A DNA stretch of 64,000 nucleotides from Paraburkholderia sp. DHOC27 (lineage in GTDB: Bacteria; Pseudomonadota; Gammaproteobacteria; Burkholderiales; Burkholderiaceae): assembly GCF_003429005.1 (NCBI RefSeq), contig NZ_QVQV01000004.1, positions 310,518-374,517 on the forward strand, read 5' to 3'. Position numbers and translations under genes: made by a program. Numbering within the stretch: the first letter of the stretch is position 1; each line of letters opens with the position of its first letter. Below, piece by piece: positions 16,557 through 25,631 of this stretch. The notes below the pieces were generated by a model that saw nothing but the letters and a program-made list of their open reading frames with translations, made no database searches and was not told the DNA's origin.

Positions 16557-19500
16557 ATGAAACGCATGTTGTTCAATGCGACGCAGCAGGAAGAACTGCG
16601 CGTTGCCATCGTCGATGGGCAAAAACTCATCGATATCGACATCGAAACTGCCGGGCGCGAACAGCGCAAAGGCAATATTTACAAGGGCATCATCACCCGC
16701 ATCGAGCCGTCGCTCGAAGCCTGCTTCGTCAACTACGGCGAAGACCGCCACGGCTTCTTGCCGTTCAAGGAAGTCGCCCGTCAGTATTTCCGTGACGGCG
16801 TCGACATGCGCTCCGCGCGTATCCAGGACGCCCTGAAAGAAGGTCAGGAACTGATCGTTCAGGTCGAAAAGGAAGAACGCGGCAACAAGGGCGCGGCGCT
16901 CACCACCTTCATCTCGCTCGCCGGCCGGTATCTCGTTCTGATGCCGAACAACCCGCGCGGCGGTGGCGTTTCGCGCCGGATCGAAGGCGACGACCGCCAG
17001 GAACTGCGCGAAACCATGGCGCAACTGCAATTGCCGGAAGGCATGAGCATCATCGCGCGCACGGCCGGCATCGGCCGCTCCGCCGAAGAGCTGCAGTGGG
17101 ACCTGAACTACCTGATGCAACTGTGGCGCGCCATCGAAGCCGCGTCGCAAAGCGGCTCGGCCGGCCAGCCGATGCTGATTTATCTCGAATCGAGCCTGGT
17201 GATCCGCGCGATTCGCGACTATTTCCAGCCGGATATTGGCGAAATCCTCATCGACACCACCGAAATCCATGATCAGGCCCGCGCCTTCATGGATATCGTG
17301 ATGCCGGATAATGTCAGCAAGGTGAAGCGGTATCACGACGATGTGCCGCTGTTCTCGCGCTTCCAGATCGAACATCAGATCGAAACCGCGTACTCGCGCA
17401 CCGTGCCGCTGCCCTCGGGCGGCGCCATCGTGATCGACCACACGGAAGCGCTGGTCGCGATCGACGTGAACTCGGCGCGCGCCACCAAGGGCGCCGACAT
17501 CGAGGAAACCGCCGCGCGCACCAACCTCGAAGCCGCCGACGAAGTAGCCCGCCAGTTGCGCCTGCGCGACCTGGGCGGCCTGATCGTGATCGACTTCATC
17601 GACATGGAATCGGCCAAGAGCCAACGTGAAGTCGAGCAACGTCTGAAAGACGCGCTCAAGCACGACCGTGCCCGCGTCCAGATGGGCAAGATCTCGCGCT
17701 TCGGCCTGATGGAACTGTCGCGTCAGCGTCTGCGTCCGGCCCTGTCGGAAGGCAGCCACGTGACCTGCCCGCGCTGTAACGGCACGGGCCACATCCGCGA
17801 TACCGAATCGTCCGCACTGCAAGTGCTGCGGATCATTCAGGAAGAAGCGATGAAGGAAAACACCGCGGCGATCCATTGCCAGGTGCCGGTCGAAGTGACC
17901 GCCTTCCTGCTGAACGAGAAGCGTGCAGAAATCAACAAGATCGAGTCACGTTTCAAGGTCAATGTCGTCCTGATCCCGAACAAGCACCTCGACACGCCGC
18001 ACTACAAGCTCGAGCGTCTGCGTCACGACGATGCGCGTCTCGACGATCCACGCGCTTCGTGGAAGATGGCCGAAGAAGCGGCCCGCGAGCTGGAATCGGA
18101 AACCGGTTACAGCAAGCGCACCGAGGAAGTGAAGCCGAAGCAGGAAGCCGCCGTGAAGGGCATCACGCCCGAGAAGCCGGCGCCGAGCGCGCCGGTTCGT
18201 CCGGCTGCCCCGGCTACGCCTGCGCCTGTCGCAGTCACGCCGGCTGGCGGTGGCTTCATTGGCTGGCTGAAGAACCTGTTTGGCATGGCGCCGGCTGCTC
18301 CGGCACCGGCGGCCCCGGCTGTCGTCGAAAAGCCGGCGCGTCCGGCTCGCGGCGATCGTCCGGAGCGCGGTGAGCGCACCGGCGAGCGTGGTGGCGACCG
18401 CAACCGCAACCGTCGTGGCGGCGCAAGCGGGCGCGATGGCGCACCGCGTGGCGAAGGCGCAGCGGTGGGCGGCCGTCAGGGTCAGCCGTCGCAGCGTCGC
18501 GAGGAACGCGAAGGGCGGGATAACCGCGAGCCGCGTGAAGGCCGCGAACCGCGCGAGGCCCGTGAGCCGCGTGAAGCACGCGAGAACCGCGAAGCGCGTG
18601 AACCGCGTGGCGGCCGTGAGGCGCGTGAGGGTCGCGAGCCGCGCGAAGGGCGTGAAGGCCGTGGTGAACGTGGCCAAGAGCGCGCTGAACGCGTCGATGC
18701 ACTGGAAAGCGCGCCGCGTGGCGAGCGTCAGGAACGCGGCGAGCGCCGTGAACGTGGCGACCGCAGCGAGCGTGGTGAACCGCGTCGCAAGCAGCAACCG
18801 GAAAACGCCGAAGCGCTGGGCCTGGACGAAAACCAGACCGAGCTGCTGAATCAGGCGCAAGGTCAACCGGGCGTCGAAGGTGGCGCACCGGGCGATCAGG
18901 AAGCCGTGGCACGTGAGGGCGAAGAGCGTCGTCGTCGCCGTCGCGGTCGTCGTGGTGGCCGTCGTGAGCGTGAAGAAGAAGGCGTGACGGGCGCTGGCGG
19001 TGCAGAAAACGCCGGTGGGGAAAGTGCGAGCGTCGAAAACGAAACGGTCGGTGTGGTATCCGAGGCTCCGGCACAACAGCCGCGCCCTGCGGCACCGGTT
19101 GAAGTCGTCGTCGCAGCCGTTGCTACGGAAACCGCCGTCGTGACCGAACTGCATGCTGCAACCGAAACGCCGGTTCTGGCTGCGGAGAAGGCTGCGACCA
19201 CGGAAACGCTGGTGCCGGTCGAAACGGCGCCGGTGGCTGAAGCACCAACTGAAGCACGGACTGAAGCACCGACCGAAGCACCGGCGTTCGCACAAGCTGA
19301 GCCGACGTTTGCTCCGGCTGAGCCTTTCGCACCCGCTCATCAGCCAGTAGCCCCGGCGGAACCTGCTATCAGCGAAGCTGCTGCGGCACCGGTTGCACCT
19401 GCCTTTGCCACGCCTGCGGTCGAAGCACCGGTTCATGCGCCGGCAGCGGTAGAACCGGCAGTCGCTGCGCCCGTCGTCGCCGAACGGGCGGCAGCCGAGC

Positions 19501-19898
19501 ACGCCGCGGCTCACGCGCCTGTCAGCGAAGTCGCACCGGCAGTACAGGTTGCCGCGCCGGTCGAGACAGCGCCTGTTGTCGAACCCGTCGCTGCGCCAGC
19601 GGCCCCGCAAGCCGAAGCGCCGGCAGCGCAACCGGCCGTGACGCCGGCGCCGGTTGAAACCGCTCCGGCTCCGGTCCGCCCGGCCGCCGGCAGCGGTCTG
19701 TCGGCGGAAGCTCTCAAGCCGGTGCTGGAAAGCGCCGGCCTGATCTGGGTGAACACCGATGCCGACAAGCTGCGCGCCGCGCAGGAAGCCGCTGGACAGG
19801 CCGTCAAACCGGCCCGCGTGCCGCGCGAGCGTAAGGCGCTCCCGCCCACGGACACCGCCCCGATGCAACAGGTCGAGACGGCGAAGCACCAGCAGTAA
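16557..19898 (+). CDS. rne: Ribonuclease E
   Basis: Main endonuclease of mRNA decay and rRNA/tRNA maturation (1113 residues). The catalytic half has an S1 domain (about 38-120), 5' sensor and DNase I-like domain with conserved acidic residues (AIDVNSA, VIDFIDM), and the zinc link Cys404-x2-Cys407 (CPRCNGTGH) at the same numbers as in E. coli. From about 540 on it is disordered: a Pro/Ala linker, a dense Arg/Glu/Gly block (about 600-760) that would bind RNA, an Arg run near 790-810, then a long Ala/Pro/Glu region (about 830-1060). The conserved C-terminus has VLESAGLIWVNTDADKL. The tail should scaffold a degradosome. Confidence 0.97.
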   Translation: MKRMLFNATQQEELRVAIVDGQKLIDIDIETAGREQRKGNIYKGIITRIEPSLEACFVNYGEDRHGFLPFKEVARQYFRDGVDMRSARIQDALKEGQELIVQVEKEERGNKGAALTTFISLAGRYLVLMPNNPRGGGVSRRIEGDDRQELRETMAQLQLPEGMSIIARTAGIGRSAEELQWDLNYLMQLWRAIEAASQSGSAGQPMLIYLESSLVIRAIRDYFQPDIGEILIDTTEIHDQARAFMDIVMPDNVSKVKRYHDDVPLFSRFQIEHQIETAYSRTVPLPSGGAIVIDHTEALVAIDVNSARATKGADIEETAARTNLEAADEVARQLRLRDLGGLIVIDFIDMESAKSQREVEQRLKDALKHDRARVQMGKISRFGLMELSRQRLRPALSEGSHVTCPRCNGTGHIRDTESSALQVLRIIQEEAMKENTAAIHCQVPVEVTAFLLNEKRAEINKIESRFKVNVVLIPNKHLDTPHYKLERLRHDDARLDDPRASWKMAEEAARELESETGYSKRTEEVKPKQEAAVKGITPEKPAPSAPVRPAAPATPAPVAVTPAGGGFIGWLKNLFGMAPAAPAPAAPAVVEKPARPARGDRPERGERTGERGGDRNRNRRGGASGRDGAPRGEGAAVGGRQGQPSQRREEREGRDNREPREGREPREAREPREARENREAREPRGGREAREGREPREGREGRGERGQERAERVDALESAPRGERQERGERRERGDRSERGEPRRKQQPENAEALGLDENQTELLNQAQGQPGVEGGAPGDQEAVAREGEERRRRRRGRRGGRREREEEGVTGAGGAENAGGESASVENETVGVVSEAPAQQPRPAAPVEVVVAAVATETAVVTELHAATETPVLAAEKAATTETLVPVETAPVAEAPTEARTEAPTEAPAFAQAEPTFAPAEPFAPAHQPVAPAEPAISEAAAAPVAPAFATPAVEAPVHAPAAVEPAVAAPVVAERAAAEHAAAHAPVSEVAPAVQVAAPVETAPVVEPVAAPAAPQAEAPAAQPAVTPAPVETAPAPVRPAAGSGLSAEALKPVLESAGLIWVNTDADKLRAAQEAAGQAVKPARVPRERKALPPTDTAPMQQVETAKHQQ

Positions 19899-19934
19899 GC
19901 CACACGCCGGCCGCGTCTAGCGGCCCGGTCGTAC

Positions 19935-19976
19935 GAAAAGCCCGCCGTCAGGTCACTGAAGGCGGGCTTTTTGTTA
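19935..19976 (+). terminator. Intrinsic terminator after rne
   Basis: AAAAGCCCGCC (19936-19946) pairs with GGCGGGCTTTTT (19961-19972) around a 14-base loop. The stem ends in a T tract, about 40 bases after the rne stop codon. Confidence 0.88.
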
Positions 19977-20056
19977 TACCCGTGAGGGTATTCGCCCCAC
20001 TACGAGGCTCGGGGCGTTCCGTTAGAATGAATGTCTGAGCCCTCAAGAAGCAATCC

Positions 20057-21166
20057 ATGTCCCGACGCGTCATTCCTGTTGCCGATGTCAGCGCCGTGCC
20101 GGTTTTCTCCGGCCCGTTGCAGACGCCAAGTGGCGTGCTGAGCGACGCGTTTGCGCGTCCGCTGCGCGACTTGCGCATCTCGGTGACGGATCGCTGCAAT
20201 TTCCGCTGCGTGTACTGCATGCCGCGCGCGGTATTCGATAAGGATTACGCGTTCCTGCCGCACAGCGCGCTGCTGAGCTTCGAGGAAATCACCCGGCTCG
20301 CGAGCCTGTTCGTGGCGCACGGCGTCGAGAAAATCCGTCTGACCGGCGGCGAGCCGCTGCTGCGCAAAAACATCGAATTCCTGATCGATCACCTCGCGCG
20401 CCTCAAAACGCCCGAAGGTCGCCCGCTCGATCTGACGCTCACCACTAACGGCTCGCTGCTCGCCCGCAAGGCGCGCAGTTTGAAGGACGCTGGTTTGACG
20501 CGCGTCACCGTGAGCCTCGACGCGCTCGACGACACGCTGTTCCGCCGCATGAACGACGCCGATTTCGCGGTCGATGACGTCCTCGAAGGCATCGCCGCCG
20601 CCCACGCGGTCGGCCTCGCGCCGGTGAAGGTCAACATGGTGGTCAAGCGCGGCACCAACGACATGGAAATCGTGCCGATGGCGCGCCACTTCAAAGGCAC
20701 CGGCACGGTGTTGCGCTTCATCGAATACATGGACGTGGGCACCTCGAACGGCTGGAACATGGCCGAAGTCCTGCCGTCCGCAGAAGTGATTGCACGCATC
20801 GACGAGCACTTTCCGCTCGTGCCGCTCGAAGCCCATAGCGCGTCGGAAACGGCGCAACGTTGGGGCTACGCGGACGGCAGCGGCGAGATCGGCGTGATTT
20901 CCAGCGTCACGCGCGCGTTCTGCACAAGCTGCACACGCGCCCGGCTTTCCACGGAAGGCAAGCTGTACCTGTGCCTGTTCGCTTCCGCCGGGCACGATCT
21001 GCGTACGCTGCTGCGCAACGGTGCGGACGACGCGGCGATTGCCTCCGCGCTCGCCCACATCTGGCAGGCCCGCACCGACCGCTACTCGCAGCTGCGCGGT
21101 AGCGGCGCTGACGCGTCACAGGCAGCGCATGAACCGCGCGTCGAGATGTCGTACATCGGCGGTTGA
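20057..21166 (+). CDS. moaA: GTP 3',8-cyclase MoaA
   Basis: Radical SAM enzyme for the first step of molybdenum cofactor synthesis (GTP to 3',8-cyclo-GTP); 369 residues. The N-terminal cluster ligands are Cys47, Cys51 and Cys54 in DRCNFRCVYCM. The second cluster ligands are in the FCTSCTRARLS segment and the Cys of YLCLFA. The C-terminal GG is conserved (YIGG). The N-terminal 30 residues are longer than in E. coli. It heads a moaA-mobA-moeA unit. Confidence 0.96.
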   Translation: MSRRVIPVADVSAVPVFSGPLQTPSGVLSDAFARPLRDLRISVTDRCNFRCVYCMPRAVFDKDYAFLPHSALLSFEEITRLASLFVAHGVEKIRLTGGEPLLRKNIEFLIDHLARLKTPEGRPLDLTLTTNGSLLARKARSLKDAGLTRVTVSLDALDDTLFRRMNDADFAVDDVLEGIAAAHAVGLAPVKVNMVVKRGTNDMEIVPMARHFKGTGTVLRFIEYMDVGTSNGWNMAEVLPSAEVIARIDEHFPLVPLEAHSASETAQRWGYADGSGEIGVISSVTRAFCTSCTRARLSTEGKLYLCLFASAGHDLRTLLRNGADDAAIASALAHIWQARTDRYSQLRGSGADASQAAHEPRVEMSYIGG

Positions 21167-21197
21167 TGCCGTCTCTCCATCCCCGGCTACCTTGCCC

Positions 21198-21812
21198 ATG
21201 AGCCCGACGCCTGCGCAGATCACCGGCCTCGTCCTCGCCGGCGGGCGCGGCACCCGCATGGGCGGAGTCGACAAGGGTCTGCAACGGCTGCATGGCGAGC
21301 CACTCGCCGCCCACGTGATAAAACGGCTCGCCCCGCAAACCGGCGCGCTCCTCATCAGCGCCAATCGCAACACCGCGGCGTACGCCGAGTTGGCCGCACC
21401 CTATGGCGCGAGGGTCGTGGCCGACACGCTGCCGGGATTCCCCGGACCCCTCGCCGGCCTGCTGGCCGGCTTGCGCGCCGCCGGCACCGAGTTCGTGCTG
21501 AGCGCACCATGCGACTCGCCGGGTCTGCCGGACGATCTCGCCGCCCGTCTCTCAGAGGCATTGGCCACGCATGGCGCCGACATCGCGACCGTCACCACTC
21601 GCGACAGCCACGGCACGCCCTCGATTCACCCCGTTTTCGCCCTGCTGCGCACCTCTCTCGCGGACGACCTCGCGGCCTTTCTGGACGCGGGCGAACGCAA
21701 GGTGCGCGCGTGGTACGCACGCCACAAGACGGTGGAAGTCGCCTTTCCGGACGAGCGCACGTTTTACAATATCAATTCTTTGCAAGAACTTGCCGGGCTA
21801 GAGCGACCGTAA
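21198..21812 (+). CDS. mobA: Molybdenum cofactor guanylyltransferase MobA
   Basis: Joins GMP to molybdopterin to make the guanine dinucleotide cofactor used by DMSO reductase-type enzymes (204 residues). The nucleotide-binding signature LVLAGGRGTRMGGVDKGLQ spans about residues 12-30, followed by FPGPLAGLLAGL and the DSPGLP metal-site motif. I chose the ATG at 21198; a longer frame begins inside moaA. It follows moaA by 31 bases. Confidence 0.93.
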   Translation: MSPTPAQITGLVLAGGRGTRMGGVDKGLQRLHGEPLAAHVIKRLAPQTGALLISANRNTAAYAELAAPYGARVVADTLPGFPGPLAGLLAGLRAAGTEFVLSAPCDSPGLPDDLAARLSEALATHGADIATVTTRDSHGTPSIHPVFALLRTSLADDLAAFLDAGERKVRAWYARHKTVEVAFPDERTFYNINSLQELAGLERP

Positions 21813-21958
21813 ATAGAATGATCGGCGCCCCGGCCCTGGCCGAAGTCCTGCTCCCGTCGCACAGCGGCAACCGCGTCCTCATGCGACCGCCGTCTGCGGC
21901 CCACCGGATCAGGCCGACCGCCTCGACCGACGCATCCTGTCGCGACGCTCCTCCATTC

Positions 21959-23254
21959 ATGACCACGCTCAACGAATTCTCCAGCTGCGTCACCCAATAC
22001 GATCCACAGGCGCTGCCGGTCACGGCGGCTCAGGCTATCGTGCGCGAGTGGGCCACGCCCGTCACGGCCATTGAACACGTGCCGCTGCACGAGGCACTGG
22101 ATCGGGTGCTGGCGCAAGACATCGTCTCGCCGTGTAACGTGCCCGCGCACGACAACTCCGCCATGGACGGCTACGCGTTTCAAGGCGCGGCGCTCGGAGC
22201 ACAGGGCGGCACGGTCGAACTCAGCGTGGCGGGCAAGGCACTGGCGGGCCATCCGTTCAACGGTCCGGTAGGCCTATCGGCCTGCGTGCGGGTCATGACC
22301 GGTGCGAGCCTGCCGCAGGGTTGCGATACAGTGGTGCCGCAGGAACTCGTCACACGCGTCGGCGAAACCATTCGCTTCGGCACAAACGAGGTCCGCGCCG
22401 GCGCCAACCGCCGCCTTGCCGGTGAGGATCTCGCCCGTGGCAGCGCGGCGTTGCGCGCCGGGCGTATTTTGCGCCCCTCGGACCTCGGGCTGATCGCGTC
22501 GCTCGGCATCGCCGAAGTGCCGGTACGGCGCCGTCTGCGCGTCGCATTCTTCTCGACCGGCGACGAATTGCGCTCGCTCGGCGAATCGCTGGATCCCGGC
22601 TGCGTCTATGACAGCAACCGCCACACGCTGTTTGCGATGCTGCGCCGTCTGAATATCGACCCGCTCGATCTGGGCGTGGTGCGCGACCATCCCGAAGCGC
22701 TCGAAAAAGCCCTGCGCAATGCGGCCGCGAGTGCCGACGTGGTGCTGACCTCGGGCGGCGTTTCGGTCGGTGAAGCCGATCTGACCAAGCAGCTTCTGCA
22801 AACCTTCGGCGATGTCGCGTTCTGGAGCCTCGCCATGCGCCCTGGCCGTCCGCTCGCGTTTGGACGGGTGTGGTCGGGCGAGCGACCGGGCGTCGGCTTG
22901 CCCGCGCTGTTTTTTGGTCTGCCGGGCAACCCGGTTGCGGTGATGGTGACCTTCTATCAGATCGTGCGCGAAGCGCTGCTGGTCATGTCCGGCGCAACCG
23001 CGCAGCCGGTGCCGCTGATACAGGCAACGAGCAGCGAGCCAATTCGCAAACGCGCGGGGCGCACCGAATATCAGCGCGGCGTTGCCCGCCGCAACGCACG
23101 CGGCCAATGGCAGGTCACGCCAACCGGCTCGCAAAGTTCCGGTGTGCTAAGTTCCATGAGCGAAGCCAATTGCTTTATCGTGCTGGCGCATGAACGCTCC
23201 GACGTGAGCGTCGGCGAAAGCGTGGACATCATGCTGTTCGACGGCCTGATCTGA
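21959..23254 (+). CDS. moeA: Molybdopterin molybdenumtransferase MoeA
   Basis: Inserts molybdate into adenylated molybdopterin (431 residues). Motifs include NSAMDGYAF near the N-terminus, the FSTGDELRSLG segment, TSGGVSVGEADLTK and GLPGNPVAVMVTF. I chose the ATG at 21959 (MTTLNEFSSC), because the preceding in-frame ATG at 21818 adds 47 residues without family character. The frame extends further back through mobA, but that is a shadow. Third gene of the molybdenum cofactor run. Confidence 0.93.
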   Translation: MTTLNEFSSCVTQYDPQALPVTAAQAIVREWATPVTAIEHVPLHEALDRVLAQDIVSPCNVPAHDNSAMDGYAFQGAALGAQGGTVELSVAGKALAGHPFNGPVGLSACVRVMTGASLPQGCDTVVPQELVTRVGETIRFGTNEVRAGANRRLAGEDLARGSAALRAGRILRPSDLGLIASLGIAEVPVRRRLRVAFFSTGDELRSLGESLDPGCVYDSNRHTLFAMLRRLNIDPLDLGVVRDHPEALEKALRNAAASADVVLTSGGVSVGEADLTKQLLQTFGDVAFWSLAMRPGRPLAFGRVWSGERPGVGLPALFFGLPGNPVAVMVTFYQIVREALLVMSGATAQPVPLIQATSSEPIRKRAGRTEYQRGVARRNARGQWQVTPTGSQSSGVLSSMSEANCFIVLAHERSDVSVGESVDIMLFDGLI

Positions 23255-23345
23255 TCGCAGCGGCTAAAATAAGCCGGCTTGAACGAGCCGGCCGCCGCTC
23301 TCTTTCCGACTCTCTATCAACATTACGACCAACGGTTTGCACTAC

Positions 23346-23621
23346 ATGAAAAAACAGATCTCGTTCATTGCACCCGGACAGACTGCCAAGGCGCTCATTC
23401 TCGTGTACCTGACCTTCAGCGTGCCTATCGTGCTGCTCGGCGTGCTGGTGGCGTTTATCCGCTACGGGTCGGTTGAGTTGACCACGGTGTTCAGCGCGCT
23501 GCTGCTGAATGCCATTCTCGGCTTCATCCTGCTGTGGATCGCCTGCCACGCCTACAACTGGGTGGCTTCGCGTTTCGGCGGCATCGAGATCCAGTTGACC
23601 GACGCGCCCGAGGAAGCCTGA
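23346..23621 (+). CDS. Small two-helix membrane protein
   Basis: A 91-residue protein with two membrane helices (about 15-38 and 48-70) and a short C-terminus GGIEIQLTDAPEEA. I do not recognise the family. The ATG at 23346 begins MKKQISFIAPGQ. Its stop codon overlaps the start of the next gene (TGATG), so it is translationally coupled to the acetyltransferase. Confidence 0.75.
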   Translation: MKKQISFIAPGQTAKALILVYLTFSVPIVLLGVLVAFIRYGSVELTTVFSALLLNAILGFILLWIACHAYNWVASRFGGIEIQLTDAPEEA

Positions 23622-24121
23622 TGGCCGCTACCATTCGCAGCGCCACGCCGGCCGATGTCGGTGCCATCTTTTCGTTGATGCTCGAACTGGCCGAGTTCGA
23701 GAAGCTCACGCACCTGTTCGTTGCGACGCACGAAGGTGTGCACGACGCGCTGTTTGGCGCGCGGCCCTCGTCGGAAGCAATGGTGGCAGAAGGAGAAGAT
23801 GGGCGCATCGTCGCCTATGCCCTCTTCTTCCATAATTTCTCCACCTTCCTTGGCCGGCGCGGGTTGTACCTCGAAGATCTGTATGTGCAGCCGTCGCAAC
23901 GCGGCAGCGGCCTCGGCACCCGCATGTTGCGGCAACTGGCCGCGTTGGCCGTGGAGCGGCAATGCGGGCGCTTCGAGTGGACCGTGCTGGACTGGAATCA
24001 GCCCGCTATCGACTTCTACGAAAAGATGGGTGCCACCGTGTTGCCGGACTGGCGGGTGGTGCGCATGACCGGTGACGCGCTGGATGCATTGGCTGCGAGT
24101 GGTTCGGTCCAGGGCGGCTGA
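23621..24121 (+). CDS. GNAT family N-acetyltransferase
   Basis: A 166-residue GNAT enzyme. The acetyl-CoA pyrophosphate loop is QRGSGLGTRML (about 93-103), preceded by the beta-4 strand YLEDLYVQP, and the C-terminal part has WNQPAIDFYEKMGA. It resembles the SAT/diamine acetyltransferase-like branch, in which the EDLYV pattern is common, but the substrate cannot be read from sequence. The start at 23621 overlaps the stop of the membrane protein gene. It ends 20 bases before convergent rmuC. Confidence 0.88.
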   Translation: MAATIRSATPADVGAIFSLMLELAEFEKLTHLFVATHEGVHDALFGARPSSEAMVAEGEDGRIVAYALFFHNFSTFLGRRGLYLEDLYVQPSQRGSGLGTRMLRQLAALAVERQCGRFEWTVLDWNQPAIDFYEKMGATVLPDWRVVRMTGDALDALAASGSVQGG

Positions 24122-24140
24122 CGCTCAGCCAGCCGCGTTC

Positions 24141-25631
24141 TCATTCATCTGCATCCGAGCCCAGCAGCGCGTCTCCGAGAAGGCCACTCGCCTCGTCACC
24201 GGGCAACGCTTCCACGTCGCGCAGTTTGCGATTCATCATCCGGGTGCGCGTTTCTGCGGCTTCGATGGAACGCGTGACCGTCTCCAGCTGCGTTTTGGTT
24301 CTCGCCAGCACGTCGCCGAATTTGCCGAACTCGGTCTTCACCGCACCCAACACCTGCCATACCTCGCTCGAGCGCTTTTCGATGGCAAGGGTGCGGAATC
24401 CCATCTGCAAACTGTTGAGCAGCGCGGTCAGCGTGGTCGGGCCGGCAATCGTCACGCGGTAGTCGCGTTGCAGCAGATCGGTGAGTCCCGGACGACGCAA
24501 GATCTCGGCGTAAAGTCCTTCGGTGGGCAGGAACAGCAAGGCGAAGTCCGTCGTGTGGGGCGGCGAAACGTATTTCTGCGAGATGGTGCGCGCTTCAGCG
24601 CGAATGCGCGCTTCGAGCGCCCGCGACGCCTCTTCCACCGCAGCCGGATCAGCCCGCTCCTGCGCCTCGATCAGGCGTTCGTAGTCTTCGCGCGGGAACT
24701 TGGCGTCGATCGGCAACCAGACCGGAACCGCCGTGCCGTCCTGTTCCCGGCGCCCCGGCAGCTTGATCGCGAATTCCACCCGCTCATTGCTTTGCGGCAC
24801 CGTCGCGATGTTCTTCGCGTACTGATCCGCCGTGAGCAGTTGCTCCAGCAGCGCTTCGAGCTGCACTTCGCCCCACGTGCCGCGTGTCTTGACGTTGGTT
24901 AGCACCTTCTTCAGATCACCGACGCCGGCAGCCAGGCTCTGCATCTCACCCAGGCCGCGATGCACCTGCTCCAGTCGCTCGGAGACCTGCTTGAACGATT
25001 CACCCAGGCGCTGCTCCAGGGTGGCGTGCAGTTTCTCGTCCACGGTGCGGCGCATTTCTTCGAGCTTGACCGAATTGTTCGCCTCGATGTCCTTCAGACG
25101 CTGCTCGATCGTGGCCCGTACCTCGGCGAAGCGCCGGTCGTTTGCTTCGGTGAGCTGCCCTAACTGGGTGGTGAGCGTTTCGCCGAAACGCGTGAGCGCC
25201 GCCGCCTGTTCTTCGCGCGCCTGCTGAGCCTGTTGTTGCACGCTGTGCCGCACGGCCTCGAGCTGCTGCGCGTTCGTGTCCGTGAGCTTGACGAGTTGTT
25301 GCGCGAACCCGTCTATCTTGCCGCCCTGCAGCGTCGCCATGCTGGTGAACTGCGTCGTGAGCGTTTGCTGGAAGGTCGACAGCCCACCGTTCAACTCAGC
25401 GCGCGAGACACGCGCGGTTTCCGTGATCTCACTGCGCAGTTCGCGTTCCAGGCGCTCAAACGCGCGGGTTTGTACCGCGCCCGTGGCGCCGATGTGATCG
25501 CCCAGTTCGTCGAGCCGCGTATCGAGATCGCCCTGCTGGTTGTCGCGTCGCAACGCCCACACCAACGCCAGCAACGCGATCAGCAGTGCAATGGCCAGCC
25601 CCGCGACCGCCGCGGGCAACATCATCGTCAT
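24141..25631 (-). CDS. rmuC: DNA recombination protein RmuC
   Basis: Protein of 496 residues linked to limiting recombination at inverted repeats. A membrane anchor at about 8-28 is followed by a long coiled coil (about 35-220, rich in Gln, Glu and Ala) and the RmuC nuclease-like domain (about 230-440, with GTWGEVQLEALLEQLL and LPIDAKFPREDY). Its start overlaps the stop of the upstream dehydrogenase by 4 bases. Confidence 0.93.
   Translation of the reverse strand: MTMMLPAAVAGLAIALLIALLALVWALRRDNQQGDLDTRLDELGDHIGATGAVQTRAFERLERELRSEITETARVSRAELNGGLSTFQQTLTTQFTSMATLQGGKIDGFAQQLVKLTDTNAQQLEAVRHSVQQQAQQAREEQAAALTRFGETLTTQLGQLTEANDRRFAEVRATIEQRLKDIEANNSVKLEEMRRTVDEKLHATLEQRLGESFKQVSERLEQVHRGLGEMQSLAAGVGDLKKVLTNVKTRGTWGEVQLEALLEQLLTADQYAKNIATVPQSNERVEFAIKLPGRREQDGTAVPVWLPIDAKFPREDYERLIEAQERADPAAVEEASRALEARIRAEARTISQKYVSPPHTTDFALLFLPTEGLYAEILRRPGLTDLLQRDYRVTIAGPTTLTALLNSLQMGFRTLAIEKRSSEVWQVLGAVKTEFGKFGDVLARTKTQLETVTRSIEAAETRTRMMNRKLRDVEALPGDEASGLLGDALLGSDADE

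Noticed and set aside
18500..18800. Regular short repeats that could suggest a CRISPR-like array
   Set aside because: They are codon-level repeats of Arg/Glu/Pro in the RNase E tail, without constant spacers.
17946..19889. 647-residue minus-strand frame over rne
   Set aside because: Arg/Cys/Phe-rich composition without domains; it is a shadow of the Arg-rich RNase E tail on the other strand.
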